64,000 bases of DNA from Symsagittifera roscoffensis (Eukaryota; Xenacoelomorpha; Acoela; Convolutidae), in assembly GCF_963678635.1 (NCBI RefSeq), contig NC_087066.1, positions 2,468,633-2,532,632 on the forward strand, read 5' to 3'. Positions 21,585 through 32,329 of the stretch are shown here, piece by piece. Under the pieces are notes generated by a model that saw nothing but the letters and a program-made list of their open reading frames with translations, did not search any database and was not told where the DNA came from. The translations under genes and the position numbers were made by a program. Position 1 is the stretch's first letter; each line of letters begins with the position of its first letter.

Positions 21585-22225
21585 ATTGGTCAGTGTTTCA
21601 TCTCGAAGTCTTAGTTAGATAACAAACTACACAGGACAAACTACACAGCACCTTTTTTAAAATCAATTTTAGAAACCGAACTCTCCAAAAATGCAGCTTT
21701 GACAAAACCGAAAACTTACCCCACGCAAACATCTATGACAAGACCCAATTTTCAATTTTTTTTGCTCAGATCTATTGAATAATTTTCCAAACTAAATAAA
21801 TTTTTGGCTGATGAAGCCAAAGGTAAGACAATTCATCTTAATAAAAAAACCATGACTGTTGGAACGAGGTACAAGAAATCCAGGAAACCGAAAAAGGATG
21901 AGTTGGTAATTTTTGAACAAAGTGTTTTTAACGTTCGTTTTTTTATCGTTTTTCTTCTCAATTTTTTTTCCTGATCTTTGCACTTTTGATGCTCGATAGT
22001 GGAGTTTGCCTTCAATTTATTAAAGAAATTGAACTGAGCGTAAAACGAAATCAATTCAAACCGCTGAAAACCAAAATTGAGCGTGAACAAGCTTTAAGTC
22101 TTCCTAAACAAAATCCTTTCTATGTGGAAACCTTACTTGCAAATATTTTGTTCATAGAAAAGTTGGATTTTTGATCAACATTTTAAAAGAAATAATGGTA
22201 CTGTTTTTGGTTTAAAAAAGGCTAA

Positions 22226-22635
22226 TGAGTTAAGACCGAGTTGGTTAACTCATAGAGTAATTTCGGATAGGGTACACCGTCTGCTCGTCACGCTATCTTA
22301 TTTTCGGCCGGATAGATTCGTGCAACTTCTTAGTCTAATACCGATCCTAATCTTACTCTTATACTATCTAGTCTCAGGTTGTTTAACTAGTCTCTGCTAG
22401 GCTCAATAGATCTAGGGTATACTGGTTTATTGCGGCTGCTGAAGTGCTCGGGAGAGTCCAACTAATTTCTAAGTTAAATTCAAATCTCTCTGGTGCTGAA
22501 ATTACAAGTAACTTCAGCACTTACAAATAAGTGGGTTGTTAGTTAGATGGATCATGATTGGTTAATATTAAATACTTTACATTGGTAAAATATCTAATTT
22601 ATCCAATCATAAAATGTAGTTTAGATCAGGTTCCA
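22226..22635 (-). repeat. 3' LTR of element A
   Basis: Identical by eye to 36351-36760. Minus-strand ends are TGGAACCTGATC and GGTCTTAACTCA (TG...CA). Differs from B's LTRs at a handful of sites, including the motif just before the final GGTCTTAACTCA. Confidence 0.95.
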
Positions 22636-24126
22636 CCCATCCGGGTTTTACAGAGTTTTTTAGAATAGTTCTTCTGCAATTCGAAGGATGGATGATGGAC
22701 GTTGGTGTTTGGCGAACATCTTATTTCTTCTGTTTCCTTTTTGTTAAAGAAGTTCCAGGAAGCTGGAGTTAGAGACATAAGACGTTGTGTCTTCTAGTGA
22801 CAACGACTAAGTCTTTGCAACAAACTCAAATCTGATTTCAGAATGGTTTGCTATGTCAGGTTTTTCTGTTCTGCGTGGAGATTGTGCGTGGAGGGGATGC
22901 CTGGTTACTCGGATCTGTACGTATACTTGAACATCGAGGTGGTCATTGGTCTAGTTCAATGAAGTCCTTTTCTGCGAAGTCAAGTCGTACTCTAAATCCT
23001 TTGAGTTGTGATTGTGAGTGGCATATCGATTGTGGTTGGTCATTCTCTCTCGAGTGTAGTGGGGTCGTTTTGTCTTTGGATGTTCGTCCTTAGTGTTGTA
23101 TTCTGATCTATGTATTGCATAATGTAATTTACATTTTATAAAACATTTATTAGTTTAATATTTTTTAATTATGATTTTAGTTAGTTGTTTTCACAAAAGC
23201 TTTTTGTTTTAGTTCGGTTATTTTGAAGAGTTACTCACACTTGAGTAGCTCTTATTAAAAATAGAGGTGTGGTCACAAAGCGTGGATGTAGCACGGTGGG
23301 TTAGGCCGGCTATAGAGCATGCTCAGGACGTCCTTCCTGGTGGGTTAGGCCAGGAGTGGGAGTATGATTTCATGCGGTTTTTGTGAGGGGTCCTGTTATG
23401 TGACAACGTTTTATGTTGGGTTTGTTGTGGTTTTTCTTATGTCTTGTTGGTTATGTCCTTTTTCCAAAAAGCAAATTGTTCGTGGTATGGGTTTGTCTTT
23501 CGACTTTTTTGTGTTTTATTATTTCTTTCTTAGACTTTATAATAGTCTTCAAAAGAATAAATTATCCAGTTTTAAACTGGGTTAATCCGGTCTGGGTACC
23601 GTTGGTTTCCTTTTCTTAGTCATGCTGTTATTCTATGATTTGTGGTATTTAGTAAGCTGCGTTGGTTAGTTTTGTTTAGTATATGATTCCTTTCCAACCG
23701 GGTTAAAGGAAAGTTTGAAACATGTTATTATATGTTAGAGTTGTTGAGTGTGAAAACTTGAAACTGAAATTCATTATTTTAAACAATTCTTCGTGGGCGA
23801 GCTGTGCGAGTGTGGATAGAATTTCTGTGCGAATGAATGAAAATATCAAAAGGTTAGTACTGCAATTGCATTTTATTAATTTACTGCATAGAATTTGGAA
23901 ATTTACTGCTAGTTATGGGGGAATTTTAAGTTACAAATTTTCATCATAATTAGATTTACTGCTTGTGGGGAAAATTTTAGAAATGAATTTATTGCATTGG
24001 TATTAAATTTATAAATTTATAAATGTAGGAGATTAATAGAATTTTTGAAATCTGTTTGATGAAATTTGCGATTTTTATTTTTCTTTTGTGGTTTTTGTAG
24101 GTGATTGTCGGATGAAGGCTAAAAAT
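22636..24126 (-). other. 3' UTR of element A
   Basis: About 1.5 kb between the intron acceptor and the 3' LTR, colinear with B 59192-60727. No frame is conserved between the copies. Holds the hairpin at 23226-23253. Confidence 0.7.
23226..23253 (-). other. Conserved 3' UTR hairpin (element A)
   Basis: AAGAG and TACTCA arms with matching TGAGTA and CTCTT across a 4-nt loop; the same structure is at 60065-60092 in B. Confidence 0.6.
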
Positions 24127-24205
24127 CTAAAGAAAACATGGATAAAGTATGGTGAGTTTTTTAATATTTTAATTAGTTAGTAATATTCATTTAATTCATA
24201 CTTAC
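24127..24205 (-). other. Short intron after the last ORF (element A)
   Basis: On the minus strand: CAG/GTAAGT donor, CTAAC branch-like motif, pyrimidine-rich TTTTCTTTAG acceptor, 79 bp. The donor follows 3 nt after the TAA of the last ORF. Same intron as 59114-59191 in B. Confidence 0.6.
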
Positions 24206-24208
24206 CTG

Positions 24209-24440
24209 TTAGTCGTCGGGGAAAAAACCGTGGGGGAAGATGTCGTGGATGAGATCGGAAGTTGTTAGTAGTTTAGCTAAGATGCGGATGATATTTTTAG
24301 TCTGAAGCAGTGGCCAAAGCAATTGAAGTGCCTTAATAGTGGTTAGTTCTTCAGTGCCAACTGCAAACTCATAAGGTGTGTTTTGGATTAGATTATATAA
24401 TTTGTGATTGAATTTAGTGTTGTGGATGAATTCTAAAATT
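24209..24440 (-). pseudogene. C-terminal remnant of the last ORF (ORF3), element A
   Basis: About 77 codons remain after the 4.35-kb deletion; the N-terminus and most of the body are gone. The remnant includes 126 nt (24248-24373) where B has only 4 nt, and the frame here ends at TAA 24209-24211 just before the splice donor. A therefore preserves the C-terminal end that B has lost. The A-specific segment has normal protein-like composition. Function unknown. Confidence 0.7.
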
Positions 24441-25418
24441 GTTAATATTATTAATATTATTTAACTTAACTGTGATTTCAAACTTTAATTGTAAACTGTT
24501 TTGTTGGAGTATTTGAATATTGTGATCACGGATATCGTTGTGAATATCTTGGCGATGTTGTAATCTATTAAGTGCCCAGTTATGAAGGCGGTTACTTTCT
24601 TGATGTTGTCCAAATAATGGTGGAGGTGCTGTAAATGTATTCCAATCTAGTCTTAAAGGAATATTTATTGATGATTGTTCTCGATATCTGGCGTCGAGAT
24701 TATTTGGAAAATTTAAGTTAAAAGGTGGTGGTGAAATCTGGCTTATTGATGGTGTTGATGGTAGTGATAATGTTTCTGGTAGTGATGAGGATGTTGTTGT
24801 ATCCGTAGAAATATCTATGGGGTCATTGACTAAATTTGGTTCACCTTGTGTAAATGAATGTGTAGTCCAATATGGGAATCGTGATGTTTGGTTTGTGGGG
24901 TTGAAAGGATTTTCACGTATTTGCTCAGATGTTGGTGTTGAACCTAAGTAATCTGATGGTAGGCTTGAGGTGCTACGTTGTGAAAGAAGCGTAGGGGTTT
25001 CTGGTAATATACCAATGGGGTTTTCTGGAGTGTTTTGTGATGGGGATTGAGGTATATCAAAATGAACTCGTGGAGTTTGAAAATTTCTGTTTCGTCGAGG
25101 ATGTATAATTTGTCTATTTATTTCGACTGTATTTTGGTTTTGACTAGGATTTCTTATTCTACTTAGTTCTTGTGGTAGTGTTGGGTATAGGTTATATGTT
25201 GGTTCGCTTAGAGGTGCTTGTCGTTGAACTGGTTCTAGTGGTTCTGATAAACGAGCATGTCGTTCTTCAAAAGTGTATGGATTGTCTTGAAAAGAAATTC
25301 GTGTAGATGTTTGAGGATTTTGAGTAGTTGAAGGTGGTGTTGGGTTATCTTGGGATGATGTCGGTGAAGACTGATTCTGTGACTGTTGGGTAGCAATTTT
25401 TGATGGATTTTTGAATTG
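24414..25418 (-). CDS. Methionine-free open frame, truncated by the env deletion (element A)
   Basis: Colinear, with no indels over 967 nt, with B 53688-54654. Open with no in-frame ATG, as in B, and differing mainly by silent or mild changes. The deletion junction at about 24440-24452 cuts it; 13 further codons follow before a stop. The product is Pro/Ser/Thr/Gln/Asn-rich in its first two thirds. See the B copy (53688-54824) for the full frame. Conservation of an ATG-less frame in two copies argues that it is translated. Confidence 0.6.
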   Translation of the reverse strand, partial: QFKNPSKIATQQSQNQSSPTSSQDNPTPPSTTQNPQTSTRISFQDNPYTFEERHARLSEPLEPVQRQAPLSEPTYNLYPTLPQELSRIRNPSQNQNTVEINRQIIHPRRNRNFQTPRVHFDIPQSPSQNTPENPIGILPETPTLLSQRSTSSLPSDYLGSTPTSEQIRENPFNPTNQTSRFPYWTTHSFTQGEPNLVNDPIDISTDTTTSSSLPETLSLPSTPSISQISPPPFNLNFPNNLDARYREQSSINIPLRLDWNTFTAPPPLFGQHQESNRLHNWALNRLQHRQDIHNDIRDHNIQILQQNSLQLKFEITVKLNNINNINNFRIHPQH

Positions 25419-25423
25419 TTACT

Positions 25424-25612
25424 TTAGTGGGAAGGTTTATGTTTATTATAATATTCTTCCAAAAAAATAATTAGAAAAATTGTTGCTAGGGCAAGTGTGA
25501 TGATTGCTTTCTTTATACATTTGCATATTGTCAAAATGAGGGATGATAAAAATGTTATGAAAATTACAAACAATAAAAAAATATCAGTTCTACTGAAAAT
25601 TGTTCGTATCAT
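25424..25612 (-). CDS. Small two-helix membrane protein (element A)
   Basis: 62 aa with two predicted membrane segments (about residues 10-30 and 36-51) separated by a short K-C-I-K-K loop and a charged tail. Nearly identical to the B copy at 53494-53682. Its ATG overlaps the stop of the preceding small ORF (ATGA). Family not recognised. Confidence 0.6.
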   Translation of the reverse strand: MIRTIFSRTDIFLLFVIFITFLSSLILTICKCIKKAIITLALATIFLIIFLEEYYNKHKPSH

Positions 25613-25839
25613 TTAGACAAGTTGTATAAATCGTACCTGTGGATATAATCAAGGGTTTTGGAAAGTTGGAGGAATAGTTCGAGTATAGTGTAGAAAATTA
25701 AAAATATGTTACAAAAAATGATTAGGATTATTAGAAAATATTCAAGTATATCAAAAAGAAATATTATAAAGGCTTCAAGTATTGAAAAAAAATGTTTAAA
25801 ATTTATAAGTATTTGAGCAACTGTTTGAGAGAAGAGCAT
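25609..25839 (-). CDS. Small hydrophobic membrane protein (element A)
   Basis: 76 aa, with a long Ile/Leu/Phe-rich segment (about residues 18-58) able to form one or two membrane helices, ending in a hydrophilic tail. The ATG directly follows the TAA of an upstream in-frame 50-codon frame. Conserved in B at 53267-53497. Confidence 0.6.
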   Translation of the reverse strand: MLFSQTVAQILINFKHFFSILEAFIIFLFDILEYFLIILIIFCNIFLIFYTILELFLQLSKTLDYIHRYDLYNLSK

Positions 25840-25992
25840 TTAAGAAATGATCTCTTGGTCGAATATTTTTTGCTGTTTGAGGCGATTTTCTAGTGTGGTC
25901 GGATTATTTATTAGTTTTTTGACAAGTGGGTTGAGTTTTGTAAAAAATTGTTGGGGGCAATTTTCATGGTGATCGGGAGGTCGTCTTTTTCT
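25840..25992 (-). CDS. 50-codon frame without ATG, upstream of the membrane-protein ORFs (element A)
   Basis: Same as B 53114-53266: Lys/Gln-rich, helix-like, no in-frame ATG, stop codon TAA immediately followed by the ATG of the 76-aa ORF in the same frame. Conserved in both copies. Confidence 0.4.
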   Translation of the reverse strand, partial: RKRRPPDHHENCPQQFFTKLNPLVKKLINNPTTLENRLKQQKIFDQEIIS

Positions 25993-26437
25993 TTATTTTT
26001 GTTTGTCAAATGATCCGGGGTATGGTGAGATTTTTATACTTTAGGCTAATTAAAATGTTCATTTTGTTACTTTAGGCTAAGTTAACAAATTTGCTTTGGG
26101 GGTATTCGTGGTCTGAGTTGGGGAAATATTGTTGATCTTTGGGTTATTAGATAAGGGAGGGGTACGGTATTATGGTGATATTTATTTTAGTTGTCAAGTT
26201 GGAGTGGTTTGCTTATTTTTGACCTGGAGGTCGTAAAGTTATAGTTATAGATGTGCCTGGAGTTCTATATGATTCGTCTAATTGGTCTTAGTTTGAGTTA
26301 GAGAAAGTGACGGATTGGATGAATCCTATTGGTCTATTTTGAACTAGAATTATTGCGTACTTTTCAGCATGTTATTTTGAAAAATGTAAATGAAAAATGT
26401 TTCGGAGGTTTCAAGATTGTGAAGTATAATGTTAAAA

Positions 26438-27030
26438 TTACTTTTGAAATTCCACTTTCTTTAAAATTTTAGATTGGGGGATGAATATTTTGTAGTTTTT
26501 ACGTGGTTGATTTCGGAGTCTTGTTGTTTTTCTATTTTCTGATTTGTCGATTTGTTCTTGGGGTATTATTTGTTCGGTCATTTTTCTATTTTTTCTTTGT
26601 TTTGGAGATTCTTTATGGTTTTGTGTATTGTTTTTGGTGGCGGTTGGTTTTGTGTTTTGATTTTCGGTGGGGTTATCATTTTGTTCTGTGTTTTTCAGAT
26701 GTGGTTCATTTTGAATGATTTTTAATCCTGTGAAAGAATATAATTGAGTTAATTCGCGGAGTGCGTATTCTTTTGGGTAATAAGGTAATAGGTTGTTTCG
26801 ATGTTGAACGATTTCTTTTTTGTTTGAGTCGGTAATTTTATATGTGACATCAGTGGGTTTTGCAATTATTTGGTATGGTCCTTTTCGAAGGGGTTGTAAT
26901 TTTTTAGAAATTCCTTTTTGAGTATTAAAATTAGGTATTAAAACAAATGTTCCAATTTTTAATTCGGAGGCTGGTGTAAAACGTGAATTGATTTGTTCGT
27001 TAATGTTTTGTCTTTGTAATAACTTTTTTG
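26438..27030 (-). CDS. pol: C-terminal tail of Pol (element A), after a 1-nt loss
   Basis: Continues Pol after the frameshift near 27045. It encodes the GPY/F-type integrase end (L-R-K-G-P-Y-Q near 26880) and a Lys/Asn/Gln-rich tail, ending at TAA 26438-26440. In this copy the GPY/F region itself is undamaged, unlike in B. This module of integrase is thought to bind DNA. Confidence 0.75.
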
Positions 27031-30000
27031 TTATTTTTTGATAAATTCATTGTGTTTTTTATCTCTATTTAGAATCCATTCGGTGTGTGTACCGGAGGCT
27101 AGTTTAAGAATTTGTGGGTGATGAAAATGATCTTCATCGTGTGTATGTAAAGGTAGGTTATAACAAATTGAATCTTTATTTGGTTGACAATAACCTTGTG
27201 CGTTTTTATGAGAATTTGCTGTAAACATTATTGGTTTGCGTGGCTTTTGGTTGAAAACCATTTCGTATGGTGACATTCCTAAAGTTGTCGTTATTTGTGA
27301 ATTATATGCTAAGGGAAATAATTTTACATCTGCTGACCATTCGGTATATTTTGTATCATTTCCGTTGATGATACATCTAAGATATTCTTGTAATGAACGG
27401 TTCATACCTTCGACTAAGCCGTTTGTCCAAGGTGCATGAGATGTACGTGGTTTGTGTTTAATGTTATATAAATGACATAGTGTGATAATTTCATTATTTA
27501 TGAATTCTGTACCGTTGTCTGTAACTAAAATTTCTGGTAGTCCGAATTTTGCTATCCAGTGTTCATAGAGTGTTGTGTAAGCGTAATAAGCGTTACAATG
27601 TGGTACTGGGTTAATTGCTACATAATGTGTAAATGCGTCAACAATTACCATAATGTAGGAGTTTCCTTCTGATGAGGGTGAAATTGGTCCTTTGGTATCA
27701 AATGAGATACGATGGTTAAAGTACAAGCTTTGTCCTTTAAAATCTTGTTTTTGTGCTATTTGTTTTTGATTTGGGTAAGGTTTATTTAGTTGACATACTA
27801 TACAGTCATTGCATAGTACTTTTATCCAAATTGGTGCATTTGGGAAATAAAAGTTTTGTATAAAATTTGAATATGTTTTTTCTGATCCAGAGTGTCCTTT
27901 AATATTTTGTGTACGTGAAATATTAAAAGCTATAAGAATCATACTTAAAGGGAGACATGGAACTGTAGATTCATTCAGGTTATACTCTAAAAGGTCTGTT
28001 TTTTCGTTAATTGTTGTGTTGTTAAATTTGCGAAAGTATCGGAGGAGTGTTTTGTTTCCTAGAATGGTTGAATCTGCTTTGATAGGTTTAGTTTTATATT
28101 TGTGCCATGATTTCAGTTGTCGAATTACTGGGTCAAGGTTTTGATATTGTTTCAGTGTTGAAATTGTAATTATTTCTGTTGGGGGGAGAAAAATGTTTTC
28201 GATTTCTAATTTAGATAAAGGTATTGTATCAAGTGGGTCGTGAAGGTCAAAAACTTGATTTATTGTGTATTTTGAATCATTTGTTTGTGGTCCTGATAAA
28301 TTTATTTTATCAGTTAAATCTTCTTTTTCAATTAGTGGAAAATGGTCTTTCTTAGGCAGGTGTTGTTTTGTTCGTTTTTGTTGGGTGTTATTTTTTATCC
28401 ATTGAGAATATGGGATTGGTTTGAAAGTTGATGTTCCAAGTAAATCAACTTCATAATGATTATTTTGACAATCTAAATAAAGTGGGAAATGTTGTAAACT
28501 ATTTATTTGTGATTGTTCAATATCAGTTTTTACTGCATATTTGCATTCCAATCGGGGTGATGTTTCTTTTTCTGCAAGGTAGAATTTTATGTTTTTGGGT
28601 ATTTCAACTGTTGTTTTTCGTCTAAGTAATTCAGGTGGTGTATTTCGACTTAAGGTGTCTGGTAATGCAAGATTTTTTCCTGCAGTCCAAACTATATGTA
28701 AGTTTGGAAATTTCATTAGAATTAGTTGAAATCTGTAAACTCGGTGGTTTGGATTAGATTTTTGTGTAAAGAGAAAGATGATTGGTTTATGGTCTGTGAA
28801 TAGAACTGTTGGATGTTTTGATCCAAGTATCAGAAATTCATATTCTGTCAGTGTATATATTATGGCTGTACATTCTCTCATTAGAGTTGAGAGTCGTAGC
28901 TCTGCTTGAGTGAATAATCGAGAATTTGCTGATATGAGGTTCATTTTATTTGTACCATTATGTGATTGTAATAGTGCTGCACCGATGCCAAAGTTCGAAG
29001 CATCGCACATTGCATAAAATGGTTGATTTGAATCTGGAATTGTGTTTGAAATTTGTTCAGTTAAAAGTTTCTTTATTTCTTCAAATCGTGTTTGATGTTC
29101 TGTGTTCCATTCAAAATTATTTTGTTGTCTAAGGATGTTATAAAATGGTCGTAGATATAATTGCATTTTATAAACATATTTACTTAAAAAGTTTAACATT
29201 CCAAGAAATTCTTGGATTTTCTTTTTATTTGTTGGTGGTTGAAGTTTTTGAATAGCGTCAATGCGTGATTTCAATGGAGTCATTGTTTTTCTTTCTATAT
29301 TATGTCCTAAGAATTTAACTCTTGTCAAAAAGAAGTGTGATTTATCGGGGGCGGCCTTCAGATTTTCGTTCTGAAGTAGTTGGTGATATTTTTCTAAAAC
29401 ATTGAACATCTCGTCTTTTGTTTGTGATTGCATAAAAACATCGTCTAGATAGGTGATTGCGTTTTTCTTGAGTATTAGTGGTCTAAAAATTTTGCTCATA
29501 AAAGCTGAAAATGCTGCTGGTCCTATGGATATTCCATAGAATAAGCGGTTGAATTCATATTGTTGGTTTCCGATAACAAATTGTGTTAAACGTCGTGATT
29601 GTTCATCTAGTGGCATTTGATTGTATGCACTATTCATATCGGCGGTTGTAAAGTATTTGCCGTTTATTTTTGTTAAAATAACTTGTATTGGTTCAATGGG
29701 CCAATTACATTTTGATTCATCTATAAGTGAATTGAGGTATCTAGCATCGAGAACGATTTTTAATGATTCTCCTTTAGCTAGAATGATAACGGGGTTGATA
29801 AATGTGTTGCCTTTTGGTTGTTCTTCTTTGTTTACTGGTGATATAATGTTGTATTGTTCTAAAATGTCAAGTAATCTGTTCACTTTATCATGTAAGTGAA
29901 TTGGTACTTTACTTGCTCTCTGTTTTTTGAAAACTGCGTCTGGTTTTAACGGGAGATGTAGTGATGAACTGATTTTTCCAACATCGAATTTTGATGTTGC

Positions 30001-30745
30001 ATAGACTGATGAATATTCAATTAGCTGTTTGGCTAACTTTTCGAATTCGTCTTGTGTTATTTGTGAATGTTGGAAATTAAACATTGTTAAAAATTTCTGT
30101 TGGTCCTCTGTGTAGTTACTTATGTTGAATGTAGGTTTGAAATATGGAGTTTTTGTGAAATAATCCGTATTTCTGTTTTCGTTACTTATTATATTATTTA
30201 TAGATAATTCTTCATTAAGAATTGTAGATTGGCAAATATCTAGTAATTGGAGTATATTATTTACGCGATAGGCTTTTTCGTGTATTGGTGATATTGTAGC
30301 GTTGGTTTCACAATATCCTAAAAGTCCTAAAGGTAATGTTACTTGGTAAGGTGTGTTGTTATAGACATGTAAGGAAATGATATCGGAATTCGAATTTTTC
30401 AAATATTTTATGGATGAGATTGTGATTTTGAAAAATTTGTGAATAGGTTTGAATTCAAATTCTGACATATAAAATTTTTGTTTGTTTTGTTCTTTATCAT
30501 ATTGGTGAACTTGTTTGATTGAAAAATTATAGATATTTCCTGATAGTGGTTTTAGGTGTTTTCTTTGTTGGTTAAATATCGGGTAGAATTTTGAAAAGAA
30601 TGGTGGTTGTTTATTTAATCTTTGAAAAAATGTTAAGGATGTTTCTTTTGTTTTTGTATATTTATTTTTGATTAATATTTTACTATTTAGTATGTTAATT
30701 GTTGGTATATACTTCGAAATAAATGGTATTCCAATGATATTATAT
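27031..30745 (-). CDS. pol: Pol (RT, RNase H, integrase) of element A
   Basis: The frame from 30468 holds 1,145 residues and stays open upstream to the 2-nt lesion near 30750. RT has D-A-R-Y-L-N, D-M-N-S-A-Y-N-Q, F-Y-G-I-S and the catalytic Y-L-D-D (residues about 343-346). RNase H follows (M-C-D-A-S-N-F-G-I-G-A-A-L and L-P-D-T-L-S-R). Integrase has an H-x-S-G...C-x2-C zinc region, then V-D-A-F-T-H, D-N-G-T-E-F and E-G-M-N (the D, D, E triad). This order is Ty3/gypsy. It ends at a false stop (27031) caused by a 1-nt loss; the tail is annotated separately. Confidence 0.9.
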
Positions 30746-32314
30746 TTAATTTGTGATATGGAATAATTGTTTAAATGGCTTATTTAAAATTTTGCTTTGT
30801 TCCATTGTTCTGGTGGGGAGGAGAAATAATTGGATTTTTCCGTAGTTTATCAATGTTGATCCTTGTGCTGTTGCTAGTTTGCTGGAGGTTTCAAGAGGTG
30901 TTAGTTTTGGGTGTAAGGTTTTTATTTCATTCCATGTGGGGATGTTTATTATGTTTGATTCTGCTCCTGAATCAATTAAAAAATCTATTTCAAGGTCTGG
31001 TGGTTGAAATTCTTTATTTCTTGGGCTTTCTAAGAGAAATGGTATTGTCCAAATTTTTTCTTTGGGTTGTTCTTTTTGTATATTTTGATAAATGTGGTTT
31101 GTATTCAAGCATTTTGTTTTGGTATTTTTATTGGTTTGATTTGTAGTGTTAATCTCATTTGTTTCTTGCGTCGTTGGTGTGGAATTTATAGGTGTAGTGT
31201 AATAATTTTGAAGAAATTCTGATTGATTTTCATATATGTGTGATGAAAGGGGTTGTTCATATATGACAGATTCATAGTCATTTTCGACTTTTATCATATT
31301 GATAGAAAGAGTGTTTTCTGAATCACTTTCTGAATCTGATGATGTACAGTTTATTTGATTGAGTTGTAACGTATCAGTTACTGTGTCATCAATACCTGGA
31401 GGGTCTGATGTTGTTTCTGGATTAGACTGTACTTGATTGATTTGTCTTTGATGTTTAGGTGTACTACTTCTGTGGCGATTATTAGAATTATTATAGTTAT
31501 TATTATTCCGGTGTGGTGATTGGGAATAATTTCTATAACGATTATTATAACTTGAGTGTCGATTTTGTGAATTATTTCGCGATCTGTTTTGGTAATTATT
31601 GTTTGGTCTGTTATAGTTCGATCTATTATATGAGTTATTCCTTGATTGATTGTTCGGGTAATTCTGGTTTCGGTTGTTTGAATAACTTCTATTTCGATTA
31701 TAGGAGTAGTTTCTATTCCTATTGTATGATGAATTTCGTGATTGGTTGTTTGGATAGTAGTTATTTCTTGATTGGGAATTAGATCTAGAAACAAATCGTT
31801 GTGTATTTGAATTTGATCTGGAGTAGTTATTTCGACTATTTGGTCTATTGTAGTGATTTTGTGATGAATTATACGTGTTTCTTCGTTCTGGTGATCTTCC
31901 TCTATAACTTGAGTTATATGGTGATTGATTTCTTGTATAATTTGTATTGTTCGGGAGTGGTTTTCCTGAACTGTTGTTGCTGTGGACTGTTTTGTTCGAA
32001 AGATTTTGATCTTTTTTCATGTATTGATAAAATGATTTATTCGGTTCTTTATATTTTTGAGGTTTATTTTGATTGTCTTGCTGTTTTTGTCTACATTCGG
32101 AAATACTATGTCCGTATCGTCGGCAATAATTACACCATTTTTTGAAAGATGGTTTGCCTTTAAAGTTTGGGTTCTTCTCATAAATATTGAGTATTTCAGT
32201 GATTTTTTCAACGAGGTCTGTCTCTGATTCCTGTATATTATTAATATTAGTGGGAGTCGTTTCAATTCTATTAACGTATTGTAATTTCAGATTTTCCGTT
32301 TCTTCTAATTTCAT
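30746..32314 (-). CDS. gag-pro: Gag C-terminus, nucleocapsid and protease (element A)
   Basis: 522-residue frame from an internal Met; the frame is in phase with Gag upstream, across the nonsense codon at 32330. It has an intact zinc knuckle (C-x2-C-x4-H-x4-C, about residues 61-74), then about 130 residues of Asn/Arg/Tyr/Ser-rich low-complexity sequence, an acidic stretch, and a retropepsin active site (L-I-D-S-G-A-E-S, near residue 450). The last residues are altered by a 2-nt loss near 30750 that separates protease from RT. Retropepsin would cleave the polyprotein. Confidence 0.85.
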   Translation of the reverse strand: MKLEETENLKLQYVNRIETTPTNINNIQESETDLVEKITEILNIYEKNPNFKGKPSFKKWCNYCRRYGHSISECRQKQQDNQNKPQKYKEPNKSFYQYMKKDQNLSNKTVHSNNSSGKPLPNNTNYTRNQSPYNSSYRGRSPERRNTYNSSQNHYNRPNSRNNYSRSNSNTQRFVSRSNSQSRNNYYPNNQSRNSSYNRNRNYSYNRNRSYSNNRNQNYPNNQSRNNSYNRSNYNRPNNNYQNRSRNNSQNRHSSYNNRYRNYSQSPHRNNNNYNNSNNRHRSSTPKHQRQINQVQSNPETTSDPPGIDDTVTDTLQLNQINCTSSDSESDSENTLSINMIKVENDYESVIYEQPLSSHIYENQSEFLQNYYTTPINSTPTTQETNEINTTNQTNKNTKTKCLNTNHIYQNIQKEQPKEKIWTIPFLLESPRNKEFQPPDLEIDFLIDSGAESNIINIPTWNEIKTLHPKLTPLETSSKLATAQGSTLINYGKIQLFLLPTRTMEQSKILNKPFKQLFHITN

Positions 32315-32329
32315 CGTGATTTCTGCTTG

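Noticed and set aside
22848-23093. 81-codon plus-strand frame near the 3' LTR of A
   Set aside because: Antisense in the 3' UTR, not supported by composition or by the gene order.
23722-23949. 75-codon plus-strand frame inside element A, also present in B (59369-59596, minus)
   Set aside because: Antisense to the 3' UTR of both copies; conservation follows from the copies being near-identical, and no protein feature is seen.
26503-26718. 71-codon hydrophobic plus-strand frame
   Set aside because: Antisense shadow of the Lys/Asn-rich Pol tail; Phe/Val-rich sequence is what the complement of A-rich coding DNA gives.
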